From the NCBI GenBank assembly GCA_016719855.1, contig JADJYH010000016.1:1-64000 (forward strand): a stretch of 64,000 nt of DNA. Direction: 5' to 3'. This stretch comes from Saprospiraceae bacterium (lineage in GTDB: Bacteria > Bacteroidota > Bacteroidia > Chitinophagales > Saprospiraceae). How positions within the stretch are numbered: position 1 is the first letter of the stretch; every line of letters begins with the position of its first letter. This document shows, piece after piece, positions 54,760-64,000 of this stretch. Below the pieces are notes generated by a model. It was not told the origin of the DNA. It did not search any database and was given only the letters and a program-made list of their open reading frames with translations. The position numbers and the translations under genes are program-made.

Positions 54760-56037
54760 ATGCTTGAACTGAGTTTTTTAAAAACAAACAAAGAACGTGC
54801 AATCCAAGGCCTGAAAATTCGCAACTTCTCGGACGAGGCGCTCCAGGTAATTGACCGCATTTTGGAAGCGGACGAGACGCGCAGAAACGCTCAAGTGGAA
54901 TTGGACAACAACCTTGCCGAATCAAAGCGCTTTGCCAGTGAAATTGGAGCCCTACTCAAGCTTGGTAAAGCGGCAGAAGTCGAGGCCATCAAGTCAAAGG
55001 TCGCAAGCTTGAAAGAACAAGCCAAAGACCTCGAATCCGTTATGAAGGTTGCATCGGAACAAGTGGAGGAGCTTTTGCTGACCGTGCCAAATATCCCGCA
55101 CCACTCTGTGCCGCCTGGCAAAACACCGGATGATAACGAGGTCTTCAAACCTTGGGAAAAACCGATGCCTACTCTCCACTCCGGTGCGCTGCCCCACTGG
55201 GAATTGGCAAAAAAATACAATATCTTCGACCTCGACCTTGGCGTAAAGCTGACCGGGGCAGGCTTCCCGGTTTTCCGGGGCAAGGGCGCAAGGTTGGAAA
55301 GGGCGCTCATCAATTTTTTCCTGGACGAGGCTTCCCGTGCTGGTTATGAGGAAATAGCCCCTCCGCTCATGGTCAACAAGGACTCTGCCAGGGCCACCGG
55401 TCAACTTCCTGACAAAGAGGGCCAGATGTACTACGTGGAGCGCGACGACCTCTACCTCATCCCGACCGCCGAAGTCCCCGTGACCAATATATATAGGGAC
55501 AGCATTGTGGATGAAAAAGATTTCCCAATCAAAATGACCGCTTACACGCAATGCTTCCGCCGGGAGGCGGGCAGCTACGGCGCGCACGTACGAGGCCTCA
55601 ACCGGGTTCACCAGTTCGACAAGGTGGAAATCGTGCAGATTGCCCACCCGGACAGCTCCTACTTGCAGTTGGATGGGATGCTTACACATGTCTCTAGCTT
55701 ATTGGATAAACTCGAATTGCCCTACCGCATCCTTCGGCTCTGTGGCGGCGACATGGGCTTCACATCGGCACTAACTTTCGACTTCGAGGTGTGGTCGGCG
55801 GCACAGGAGCGGTGGTTGGAGGTCAGCTCGGTATCAAATTTTGAGACCTACCAGAGCAATCGCCTCAAAGTGCGCTTCAAGGACGGCAACAAAACCCGCC
55901 TAGCGCATACCCTGAACGGCAGTGCCCTCGCCCTCGCCCGCATCGTGGCGGCACTTTTGGAGAACAACCAAACCCCAGAAGGCATAAGGTTGCCCAAGGT
56001 GTTGCACAGCTACACAGGGTGGGAGATGATTGATTAG
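54760..56037 (+). CDS. serS: Seryl-tRNA synthetase
   Basis: Charges tRNA-Ser. The N-terminal tRNA-binding arm (residues about 1-110) is a long coiled coil (ETRRNAQVELDNNLAESKRF, then KSKVASLKEQAKDLESVMKV). The class II catalytic core has motif 2 (FRREAGSYGAHVRGLNRVHQ), the TAEVPVTN and the motif 3 region (NGSALALARIVAALLENNQT). The length of 425 aa is normal, intact. The neighbouring spacer holds a perfect 28-base hairpin (56045-56105). A matching tRNA-Ser gene lies at 27925. Confidence 0.97.
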   Translation: MLELSFLKTNKERAIQGLKIRNFSDEALQVIDRILEADETRRNAQVELDNNLAESKRFASEIGALLKLGKAAEVEAIKSKVASLKEQAKDLESVMKVASEQVEELLLTVPNIPHHSVPPGKTPDDNEVFKPWEKPMPTLHSGALPHWELAKKYNIFDLDLGVKLTGAGFPVFRGKGARLERALINFFLDEASRAGYEEIAPPLMVNKDSARATGQLPDKEGQMYYVERDDLYLIPTAEVPVTNIYRDSIVDEKDFPIKMTAYTQCFRREAGSYGAHVRGLNRVHQFDKVEIVQIAHPDSSYLQLDGMLTHVSSLLDKLELPYRILRLCGGDMGFTSALTFDFEVWSAAQERWLEVSSVSNFETYQSNRLKVRFKDGNKTRLAHTLNGSALALARIVAALLENNQTPEGIRLPKVLHSYTGWEMID

Positions 56038-56044
56038 CAAGTTA

Positions 56045-56105
56045 GCGTGTTGGCGCTTTGGCGAGTTGGGTAGGGCATACCCAACTCGCCAAAGCGCCAA
56101 CACGC
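56045..56105. repeat. Perfect 28-base inverted repeat made of TTGGCG words
   Basis: Left arm 56045-56072 (starting GCGTGTTGGCGCTTTGGCGA) pairs exactly with 56078-56105 around GGGCA. The arm repeats TTGGCG-like words about every seven bases. It lies between two genes on the same strand, directly after serS, and can end its transcript although it lacks a T run. Confidence 0.85.
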
Positions 56106-56122
56106 CAAAAACCTAGAATAAG

Positions 56123-57118
56123 ATGCAATCACTTGATATTGAGGCGATTAACCAGCAGATATACCATGACAGTGCTTTCGTTGAGCAACTGAACGAAGAA
56201 ACGTCCAAAATCATCGTGGGCCAAAAAAACATGATTGAACGGCTCATGATTGGCCTTTTGACCAGGGGCCATATCTTGCTGGAAGGCTTGCCTGGCTTGG
56301 CAAAGACACTGGCTATCAAGACCTTGTCCACCGCCATCAATGCCAAATTCCACCGGATTCAGTTCACGCCCGACCTGTTGCCTGCCGACATCATCGGAAC
56401 CATGGTGTACAATCCTGGCACCACCAAATTTGCGGTACACAAAGGTCCAGTCTTCGCCAACTTCATCTTGGCGGACGAGATAAACCGTGCCCCAGCCAAG
56501 GTACAATCGGCGCTGCTGGAGGCCATGCAGGAGCGCCAAGTGACCATCGGGGGCGAGACGTTCAAACTGGAAGACCCGTTCCTCGTGATGGCCACGCAGA
56601 ACCCCATCGAGCAGGAGGGGACCTATCCATTGCCGGAAGCGCAAACCGACCGGTTTATGCTAAAGGTAAAAGTGGGCTACCCTGAGAAGGAAGATGAACT
56701 CCAAATTATGCGACGCAACCTAAGCGAAGAGGTGGACGCAGTGGTGAAGCCGGTGGTACAACCTGCCGACATCCTTCGGGCGAGGAAGTCCGTGCAGAAA
56801 ATCTACATGGACGAAAAAATCGAACGGTACATCATTGACATCGTTTTTGCGACCCGCAACCCAAAAGACTACGGCTTAGCCAACCTTGCGCCGCTTATCA
56901 ACTTTGGTGGCTCGCCACGTGCCAGCATCAACTTGGCCTTGGCTGCTAAGGCCATGGCTTTCTTGCGCAGAAGGGGCTACGTGATACCGGAAGATGTGCG
57001 CAATATTTGCCACGACGTCATGCGACACCGCATCGGCCTGACCTACGAGGCGGAGGCGGAAAACGTAACCCAAGAGGAAATCATTAACCGGGTGCTGAAC
57101 AAGGTGGAAGTGCCTTGA
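56123..57118 (+). CDS. MoxR-family AAA+ ATPase
   Basis: A 331-aa chaperone-like ATPase. The Walker A is the MoxR variant GLPGLAKTLAIKTLS (about residue 55), Walker B is FILADEINRAPAKVQSALLE, and the sensor-1 region is MATQNPIEQEGTYPLPEAQTD. The C-terminal lid (about 250-331, NFGGSPRASINLALAAKAMA) is complete. MoxR proteins usually help assemble or activate a partner with a VWA or DUF58 domain. No such partner follows here within the window (the next gene is a membrane protein), so the client is unknown. Intact. Confidence 0.9.
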   Translation: MQSLDIEAINQQIYHDSAFVEQLNEETSKIIVGQKNMIERLMIGLLTRGHILLEGLPGLAKTLAIKTLSTAINAKFHRIQFTPDLLPADIIGTMVYNPGTTKFAVHKGPVFANFILADEINRAPAKVQSALLEAMQERQVTIGGETFKLEDPFLVMATQNPIEQEGTYPLPEAQTDRFMLKVKVGYPEKEDELQIMRRNLSEEVDAVVKPVVQPADILRARKSVQKIYMDEKIERYIIDIVFATRNPKDYGLANLAPLINFGGSPRASINLALAAKAMAFLRRRGYVIPEDVRNICHDVMRHRIGLTYEAEAENVTQEEIINRVLNKVEVP

Positions 57119-57407
57119 TGATTTACGATTGACGATTTTGGATTGACGAGTAAGGGGTAGAAGAATGGGTTAGCAATCGGTCAAAAAAAGATTAGTTGGG
57201 GCTGGTTTTGGGGCATTGTTTTCTGGGTGAGGATTTTTGTGCTGTATTGCAGAATAAAGCGGGTCAAAGAAGCTGGAGAACGATTTGTTCGAGCGGAAAG
57301 AGTGATTGCCAAAGAACGATTCCATAAATTCGCCCAATATTCCTCGAAAAAGACATACAAGCCCATTCACCGTTCACAATTCACCGTTCATAGTTCACCG
57401 TTCATAA
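57119..57407. repeat. Word-like repeat spacer before the membrane protein gene
   Basis: Words TTTACGATTGACGATT and GGATTGACGA at 57121-57150 and TTCACCGTTCA-type units at 57366-57402 are repeated about every 11 bases. No convincing gene is present. Confidence 0.5.
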
Positions 57408-58394
57408 GTGCTTACTTTTTTCAGAACCAACCAAGTTTTTTACAGCGTGATGTTGATTGTGTACATCTTGCTGTTGCGGTTTTCCGTATTCATCGCACCG
57501 TTCCAATGGGAGCCATCCGGGCATGGAGTGCTGTGCGACGTGCTGTACGACATGGTTGGGTCATCGCAGAACCTGGCTGCGCATATCATTGCGATGGCGC
57601 TGTTGATGGGGCAGGGATATTTGGTCAACCTGATTTCCATCAACTATCGGCTCTCCAACGAAATAAACCTTTTTCCCGGCCTATTTTATGTGTGGTGCTG
57701 CTGCGCAATACCCGATTTCCTTTATCTCTCGCCAGTGCTCATCGGAAATACTTTCTTCTTGATTGCCCTCTATCAGATATTTGACACCTATAAAAACCCG
57801 GCTTGTGCCGACCGGATTTTCAATGCTGGCCTATGGTTGGGGGTAGCAAGCCTGTTCTATTTCCCGTTTGTATTTTTCTTGATCGTTTTGCTGGCCGCAC
57901 TGAGCATTTTGCGGGCGTTCAACTTGCAGGAGCTGCTGATGATTTTGGTGGGCATGTTCCTACCCTACTTCTTTATTGGGCTTTATTTTTTCTGGTCCAA
58001 CAAATTCGACTTCTTCTATGAAAACCAAATAGCCCGAAACTTTGATTTTTTCAATTTCAACCATATTGCGTTCACTTGGGACACTTGGGTGAAGCTGGCA
58101 ATTTTCATAATTGCCACAATTTTCGTACTGGCAAACAACAGTACCTACCTCACCAAAAAGAACATCCAAGTCCAGAAAAAAATCAACATCCTTTACTGGG
58201 TGCTGATTTCCGCAGGCATTTCTGCCCCCTTCCAGGCCAACGTAACTTTTGAACATTTCCTTTTGCTCGCACCGACTCTGGGCATCTTCCTGGGGCTATC
58301 ATTCACATCCATGAAATCGCAGTGGGCCGAGGCCATCCATTTTCTCATGGTAGTGCTGGTACTGGCCTTGCAGTTTGTGCCTTGGCAGCTTTGA
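57408..58394 (+). CDS. DUF6427-like integral membrane protein
   Basis: A 328-aa protein with about nine hydrophobic segments (for example VFYSVMLIVYILLLRFSVFI, LIGNTFFLIALYQIFDTYKN, LFYFPFVFFLIVLLAALSIL). The segment ILRAFNLQELLMILVGMFLP followed by YFFIGLYFFW resembles the DUF6427 family of Bacteroidota, whose function is unknown. The start is a GTG at 57408; the next ATG (at about 57450) would remove part of the first helix. The gene lies downstream of the MoxR ATPase, with 289 bases of repeat-like spacer between. Confidence 0.75.
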   Translation: MLTFFRTNQVFYSVMLIVYILLLRFSVFIAPFQWEPSGHGVLCDVLYDMVGSSQNLAAHIIAMALLMGQGYLVNLISINYRLSNEINLFPGLFYVWCCCAIPDFLYLSPVLIGNTFFLIALYQIFDTYKNPACADRIFNAGLWLGVASLFYFPFVFFLIVLLAALSILRAFNLQELLMILVGMFLPYFFIGLYFFWSNKFDFFYENQIARNFDFFNFNHIAFTWDTWVKLAIFIIATIFVLANNSTYLTKKNIQVQKKINILYWVLISAGISAPFQANVTFEHFLLLAPTLGIFLGLSFTSMKSQWAEAIHFLMVVLVLALQFVPWQL

Positions 58395-58434
58395 TTACTA
58401 AAGGCAAAAGTAAAAAGGACAAAGGCAAAAGTTT

Positions 58435-60915
58435 CTAACCCTTCCGCTTCAAGTTCAAGTAATCTAAAAAGTAAATTACCCGAAGGGAGATGCTGTTGCT
58501 TTGCGGAAAATCCGTCAGGCGTTCCACGCCGTTTTGGTAGGAGTATTGGATGTCATCTCTCGCAAAACTGAAGTCCTCCGTGTTGTTTTTCCAAACGATG
58601 AAAATATCGCTGCCCGGCGCAAACCGCCAACGGTAAACGGCATCCACCGTGAAAGCGTTGAAGCTATTGTCACTGAACTCATCGTATGCCGTGTCACCCA
58701 AAGTCCCATCTTCATGTAGCTGGTGAAGGCTGCTGTACTCAGCCTTTGACCAGTAGTGCCGCAAGCGGAACGAGAGCGACATTTTGTTGCTGAATATATA
58801 AGTGGTGTTGAAGACGTTCTCCACCGTGATGGTGTCCCGAATACCGAAGATGATTTGGCCATCGTCGAGCTTGGTCACATAGCCTACGTCGTTTTTCCAA
58901 TTGTAACTGCCCACCTCCAGGTAAAACGACAGCCGGTCGCTGGCCCGAAACCTGGGCGATGCTGAAATGTTGAAACGGTACCTTCCTTCCTCGTCGAACT
59001 TCCGAAAGTTCGTGTTCATATCCAAGGCAAACTTCTTGCGGTAGTCCGTGGAAATAAAACCGCCGATGTTGCGGTTTGTTGGGTAAATATAGTACCTGCT
59101 GTAATCGGGCGTCCTCGGTTCGAAATAGTCATAAGTTTCCGCTGGCTCCAAGTAAGCGAACATGCCGAACCCCACCCTGTTTTTCGTGACCATCCAGCTG
59201 TCCACGCCAATGCCAAAATCGTTGTACACGTCCGGCTTTTGCAGTCGCCCGTAAAAACCATCAACGCTCAAATGCGCCTCGATGAAGTTGCCGAACGGCT
59301 CGTTTTTGTGGTAGCCCCACGAACCGTTGATGCTTTTTTGGTTGGCGCTGAAAATAAAACCAAGGTCGTTCGGGTCGTAGTCATGGCTCTCCACGTTGTA
59401 GCCAAGGTTCCATCTCAACTTGCCGCTGGTTTTGCTGACTTCACCAAAATATGCATACCCCATATCCGTTGAGCTTGGGAAGTATTTCTGGCTGACGACG
59501 GCCCTGCCGTTGAAGGCGTAGGACTGCGCCTTGTTCCTAAATGAAAACCTCGTGCCCGTCACGTTCGCCTCATAATCGTCGCCCCGGCGCAGCACGTTCG
59601 TGTTGATGAGCGACACATAGGAATTGTTCCGCAGGTTTTGGTCCAGCACCATAATATTATAGTTGGTGAGCGGGCTGGTCGTCACCTCGCGTTTATCACC
59701 CGATTCTATGTTCTCGATGGTGGCCTTCGTCTCTGCCGAAATGGCGTTGAACACCCCGATGCCCAGGCCGCTGTTCGTCCGACCCGACACCTTGGCGGCG
59801 TTGATGAGCTGCGACTCGCCGGGGTTGTCCGTCACCTCCTCGTTGTCGGCCAACTGGCCATAAACATCAAAGAAATGCAGTGGCCTACCGCCCACCCTCC
59901 GGGAATAGAACAGCCCGCCCTTGTTGAACAGCTCGGTACCTTCGGTAAAAAACTGGCGGTTTTCATCGAACTGCACCTCGAACGGCGAGAGGTTGAGCAC
60001 CCGGTTGTCCGAGCGCACCTGCCCAAAGTCGGGGATGAGCGTCGCATCGAGCGTGAAGGCATCGTTGATGCCGTACTTGATGTCCATGCCACCGTTGATG
60101 CTGCGGCCCCAGTTGCTTTTCGGGCTGTTGTTTTTATCGTACAAATTCTCGGCGTACACCGAAAAATAGGGCGTCGCCGACAGCCTCACCGGCGATTCGA
60201 TGTTCGCAATGCCGCCAATCGTACCGGACTGGTTGAGGTAACCAGCGATGTTGGGGTCCACCTCGTTCCAATACGAAATCTCCCGCTTGCGCCGCACCTC
60301 CCGCACGAAGTTCACGTTCCATTCTTGCGTCTCAGCGTTCGGAAAACGGATAGCCGAGTACGGGATTTTCAGTTCCACCACCCAGCCCTCGTCGGTGTAT
60401 TCCACCTCGCTGTCCCAGACAGCATCCCACGACTCCTCACCGGAATTCAACACCCCGCCGAAGCCGCCGCCCTCCGCTGATGCCGAGAACTTGGTATCGT
60501 ACTGGATGCCGGAGGCAGTCACGCCAAAGCCCACGCCATTGTTGCCGTCCCGGTAGGCGTCAATGATAACGGCGAACCAGTCCGCATTTCCGATATTGTC
60601 CCGCTCGGTCATTTCCCGCAGGATGCTGTCGGGGTTGGCATCCAGCAACCTGGCGCCGATGTACATGGCCGTGTTGTCGTACAGCACCCACACCTCGCTG
60701 TGGTTGCTGGCAGGTTGACCGGGGTTGGGGGTGTTTTGAACAAAATCGCCCGCTGGGGACGCAGTTATCCAGGCCGCTTCGTCCAGCTTGCCGTCAATTT
60801 TTATCCCCTGCGAAATGCGGGAGGCGGAAGTATGCTTCGTGGTGATTTCAGGCGGTTGTGCCTGGCTGAGGAAAATAACGAACGCTGTAAACACCGTTGT
60901 AAGCAGTATTTTCAT
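58435..60915 (-). CDS. DUF5916 outer-membrane protein with CBM9-like domain
   Basis: The start is the ATG 60915 (MKILLTTVFTAFVIFLSQAQ, signal peptide). Residues about 35-215 form a carbohydrate-binding family 9-like domain (GIKIDGKLDEAAWITAS, DNTAMYIGARLLDANPDS, EWNVNFVREVRRKREISYWN). The remaining 600 residues are beta-rich with many aromatic-ended strands, ending LRVIYFLDYLNLKRKG, and correspond to DUF5916, thought to form an outer-membrane barrel. It may take up or bind a carbohydrate or a similar substrate, but no ligand is known. Length 826 aa, usual for the family, and intact. It points away from the cyclase gene. Confidence 0.85.
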   Translation of the reverse strand: MKILLTTVFTAFVIFLSQAQPPEITTKHTSASRISQGIKIDGKLDEAAWITASPAGDFVQNTPNPGQPASNHSEVWVLYDNTAMYIGARLLDANPDSILREMTERDNIGNADWFAVIIDAYRDGNNGVGFGVTASGIQYDTKFSASAEGGGFGGVLNSGEESWDAVWDSEVEYTDEGWVVELKIPYSAIRFPNAETQEWNVNFVREVRRKREISYWNEVDPNIAGYLNQSGTIGGIANIESPVRLSATPYFSVYAENLYDKNNSPKSNWGRSINGGMDIKYGINDAFTLDATLIPDFGQVRSDNRVLNLSPFEVQFDENRQFFTEGTELFNKGGLFYSRRVGGRPLHFFDVYGQLADNEEVTDNPGESQLINAAKVSGRTNSGLGIGVFNAISAETKATIENIESGDKREVTTSPLTNYNIMVLDQNLRNNSYVSLINTNVLRRGDDYEANVTGTRFSFRNKAQSYAFNGRAVVSQKYFPSSTDMGYAYFGEVSKTSGKLRWNLGYNVESHDYDPNDLGFIFSANQKSINGSWGYHKNEPFGNFIEAHLSVDGFYGRLQKPDVYNDFGIGVDSWMVTKNRVGFGMFAYLEPAETYDYFEPRTPDYSRYYIYPTNRNIGGFISTDYRKKFALDMNTNFRKFDEEGRYRFNISASPRFRASDRLSFYLEVGSYNWKNDVGYVTKLDDGQIIFGIRDTITVENVFNTTYIFSNKMSLSFRLRHYWSKAEYSSLHQLHEDGTLGDTAYDEFSDNSFNAFTVDAVYRWRFAPGSDIFIVWKNNTEDFSFARDDIQYSYQNGVERLTDFPQSNSISLRVIYFLDYLNLKRKG

Positions 60916-61202
60916 AAAATCAAAGTTGGTGACGTTCAAAAAAGGTGCAAAATTAGTGGAACGGCCTCAACAAAATAGACCGGAAAGTTGCTGAATCATT
61001 GACACCTAAAAAGCCCAAAAGTTGCCGCCAATGCTCCGTTTGCCTGAATATTCCGATCGGCTTCAAATGACATACAACTGAGACCTATCGGAAAGGCTAC
61101 CTTTGTCAAAAAATTAATCCAAGAAATGCTAATTCGCAATTTAAACGTTAATTTGCACCGCTCGCAAGCATCGGTATCAAAGCAAAAGACAGCAGCCGCA
61201 AG
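60916..61202. promoter_or_regulatory. Divergent promoter region between DUF5916 and cyclase genes
   Basis: On the plus strand TACCTTTG at 61098-61105 fits TAnnTTTG, with CTG 17 bases upstream, 98 bases before the GTG start at 61203. Confidence 0.45.
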
Positions 61203-64000
61203 GTGAACAACTTACTTCCACATTTCATTCAGGAGCAATTCTTGTCCGACAACCGCCACGGCAGCTTTCAGGCCTACACGCTGTTTGTGGACATGTCCGG
61301 CTTCACCCGCCTCACCGAGACCCTGCTCAAACAAGGAAGCACGGGTGCCGAGCGGCTTTCCAATATCCTGAATGCCATCTTCGAGCCAATGGTGCGGCAA
61401 GTGTACGCCCTGGGCGGCTTCATCCCCTACTTCGCCGGCGATGCGTTCACGGGAATCTTTCCCATTGAGCAGTGCGATTGTGACGGCACCAAGCTGTTGG
61501 CGCTGGCGCAACGGCAGTTCGAGCTGCTCGAAAAGGCCTCCACCAGCTTCAGCGAGTTCAAGATTGGCATAAAAACAGGCCTTTCTCACGGCAAGGTCGA
61601 ATGGGGGATTGTGGGCGATGCGCACAAATCGTTCTTCTTCCGGGGACCGGCCATCGAGGGCTGCGCCAAAGGCCAGATGTACGCGCAGCAACAACAAATC
61701 ATCATTGACGAAGCATTCAAAAAAGCATTGTTTGAGGCGGTGTCGCCTTCGGCAATTTCCCTGCTTCCCAGTGCTGCCGATGGCTTTTTCATGGTCAATG
61801 AAAGACCAGACGCCAGCGACCTGCCGCTGCCCGCCTCGCCGAGCTTGCCCGCCCTAAAGCCGGAGGTACTGTCCCATTTTTTGCCCAAAACCCTCCTCGA
61901 ATTCAGCCCGCGTGGCGAGTTCCGCACGGTGGTGTCGGTGTTTATCTCCTTCGAGGGACTGGCAGGTTTCGAACCATTGAACAGCTTCGCAACGGAGGTG
62001 CTTCAACCAAATCAACAATTTCTCAGGCTATTTCAAGGAAATAGATTTCAGCGACAAGGGCGGCGTCATCGTGGCGTTTTTCGGTGCCCCGGTCTCCTAC
62101 GAAAACAATGTGGAGCGGGCGCTGGAGTTCACGCTCGCCCTCCAAAACGAGCTGCTGCCGCTCCAGATAAACAATGGCCTACGGTTCAAGGTCGGCATTG
62201 CCGAGGGTATCGCCTACGCCGGCGTCATCGGAGGCAAGGAGCGCAGCCAGTACGCTGCCGTCGGCAACCGGGTCAACATCGCCGCCCGCCTGATGATGAG
62301 CGCCAACTGGGGCGAGGTGCTAGTGGACGAGGTCGTTCACAAAAACCGCAACTACCGCTTCCAGCACACTGGCGACATCAGCTACAAGGGTTTGAAAAAC
62401 CCAATCCCCACTTACAAAATAACGGGTCGAAACCAAGAGCAGCACCGCCCCTTCGACGGGGTGATGGTTGGCCGTGAGCAGGAGCTGGACAAGCTCGAAA
62501 CCTTTGCCATGCAGGCCTTCGAGACATCGCAGGCTGCCGTGGCCTACGTGTACGGCGAGCCGGGCATCGGCAAAACGAGGCTCTCCTACGAGCTTCGGAA
62601 CCGGTTGCGCAAGCGCCGCAGCCCGTACTGGATGGTTTGCCAGAGCGACCAGATTTTGCGCAAGCCGTTCAACCCGTTTGTTTATTTGCTAAAAAATTAT
62701 TTTGGGCAAAAGCCCACCAATTCGCCGGAGGCAAACCTCCAAAGTTTTGAGCACGAGTTCAAGATACTGCTGGACGAGCTTGTCCAAATCGCCAACCCGG
62801 CTACCGAGGGCATCAAGCGGGAAATCGTGCGAACCAAGCCCGTGCTGGCCGCCCTCACCGGCCTGAAAACCACCGACTCGCTCTGGAACGACCTCGACGC
62901 CAAGGGCCGCTACCAGAACACCCTGGCCGCACTCTCGGCACTGGTGCAGGCGGAGGCGCTGCTCGGCCCAGTGGTCATGGAACTCGAAGATGGCCACTGG
63001 TTCGACCCCAGCTCGATGGAATTCCTCGGTGAACTGGCCGGGCGTATCCGCAACATGCCCATTTTTGTGCTGGTCACCTCCCGATACGACGACGAGGGCA
63101 ACAAGCCCAAGCTTTTCAGCGAAGCTGTTTTTGAAAAAAACGGACTCCCACTGCTCGAAATTGACCTCAACATACTCGACAACGAGGCCATGAACGGCTT
63201 CGCAAGTGAGCGTTTGAAGGGCAAAATCAGCCCCGAACTGCTCGAACTGCTGCTGCGCACCTCCAACGGCAACCCATTTTACGCCGAGCAAATGCTCGAA
63301 TATTTCATGGAGAGCGGCCAGTTGGAGGAGCGACCGAACGGCTGGATGGTAAAGGACCAAAATGTGCGGTTCAGCAACAGCATCCAGGCAGTGCTAACGG
63401 CGAGGATTGACCGCCTGAGCAGCCTGGTGAAGGAGACCATCAAGGCGGCGGCGGTCATCGGGCGGGAGTTCGAGCTGCCCGTGCTCACCGAGGTGATGAT
63501 GGCCAACGAGGAGCTGGTGCAACACAACGGCAACAGCACTGCCTTGCTAAAAGAACAGGTTAAAACGGCGGAACGGGCGCAAATCTGGCAGGCGATGAAC
63601 GAGCTGCGGTACATTTTTAGGCACTCGCTGCTGCGGGAGGCCGTGTACGACATGCAGCTCAAAACCCGCATCAAGGAGCTTCACCACCATATTGGCGAAG
63701 CCATCGAAAAACTGTACGAACACAACCTGGAGCAGCGCTACGTGGACCTCGTTTTCCATTACGAACAGTCCGAGGACGAGAACAAGTTGCGGGAATACCT
63801 GCAAAAAGCCGCCGACTACGCCAAGGAATACTACCAGAATCAACAGGCGCTCCATTTTTACGACAAGCTGATCGTCATCCTCGAAAAGCAGGGCAACAAT
63901 TTTGAAAAAGCCAAGACCCTGCTGAAAAAATCGAGCATCCTAGAACTGGTGGGGCGTTGGGAGGAGGCCGAGGCGCTCGCACGAGAAGCGCTGGAAGTGG
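61203..64000 (+). CDS. Double class III cyclase domain fused to AAA ATPase, cut by the window edge, one frameshift
   Basis: The start is a GTG at 61203. Cyclase homology domain 1 (about residues 20-180) has TLFVDMSGFTRLTETLLKQG and IPYFAGDAFTGIFP, with both metal Asp. At about 62003 the frame changes, and domain 2 continues (FNQINNFSGYFKEIDFSDKG, then VGIAEGIAYAGVIGGKERSQ and YAAVGNRVNIAARLMM). An ATPase follows (GREQELDKLETFAMQAFETS, P-loop YGEPGIGKTRLSYEL, VVMELEDGHWFD) and then a helical TPR-like region up to the edge. The domain order resembles mammalian-type soluble adenylyl cyclases. Whether domain 2 still makes cAMP is unclear, because its metal Asp are less evident. The gene continues beyond the window. 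Confidence 0.85.

Noticed and set aside
62689..63360. A 223-codon minus-strand frame in the cyclase gene
   Set aside because: The plus strand carries a continuous, motif-bearing ATPase region there.

Overview
The window reads as chromosomal DNA of a Bacteroidota bacterium, most likely of the Saprospiria/Saprospiraceae type. The signs are a PorW/SprE-type gliding and type IX secretion lipoprotein, Bacteroidota-type promoters (TTG-N19-TAnnTTTG, e.g. upstream of 30120), ECF sigma factors, DUF5916 and DUF6427-like proteins, a glutaryl-CoA-type dehydrogenase, a FolB-CWC fusion and a Rho with a long charged N-terminal insertion. No ribosomal RNA, CRISPR array or intact insertion sequence was seen. 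The assignment rests on protein families only.

Layout. 1-7.6 kb is an accessory region ending at a tRNA-Arg(CCT) gene. It holds A+T-rich leader copies alternating with GC-rich gene-poor blocks, a small hypothetical gene, a broken ArdC antirestriction gene, a long GC-rich direct repeat, a decaying Schlafen/AlbA_2 gene and a pair of lineage-specific genes (266 aa and 75 aa). 7.8-12.5 kb has a broken fructosamine kinase, a YwaF-like membrane protein, a secreted beta-helix protein and repeat-rich spacers. 12.5-30 kb is mostly core: pyrC, an M23 peptidase, porW, a glycosyltransferase/PfkB pair, a nucleotidyltransferase, an alpha/beta hydrolase, a SpoIIE phosphatase, a TM2-TPR protein, a CBS protein, rnc, tRNA-Ser(CGA) and a Tat-exported isomerase. 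30.1-34.2 kb is a small A+T-richer defence-like island: a VapBC-type toxin-antitoxin pair and a very large SIR2-domain protein (about 1,100 codons) that is broken in several places. 34.6-64 kb is again core: dienelactone hydrolase, nadE, subtilase-SPOR, sigma/anti-sigma, MFS, gpsA, a spacer with repeated hairpin modules, a second ECF sigma factor, tatA, DUF4197, folB, gcdH-like, OmpA, pepP, rho, serS, a MoxR ATPase, a membrane protein, a DUF5916 outer-membrane protein and, cut by the right edge, a double-cyclase/AAA regulator.

Two patterns run through the whole window. First, at least a dozen well conserved genes, including the central genes pyrC and gpsA, carry a single-base indel, mostly in or beside a homopolymer. 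This looks more like uncorrected sequencing error than true decay, so every 'pseudogene' call here should be read with that in mind. Second, many spacers are built from short word-like repeats (such as TCTAAAG, TTGGCG, CAATTCAACAA) arranged as inverted repeats around gene ends. A separate conserved motif centred on ATAATCCCATGAACAT recurs five times, each time next to a stem-loop; this is the best candidate for an undescribed small element. The SIR2 gene is the best candidate for an unusual defence protein.
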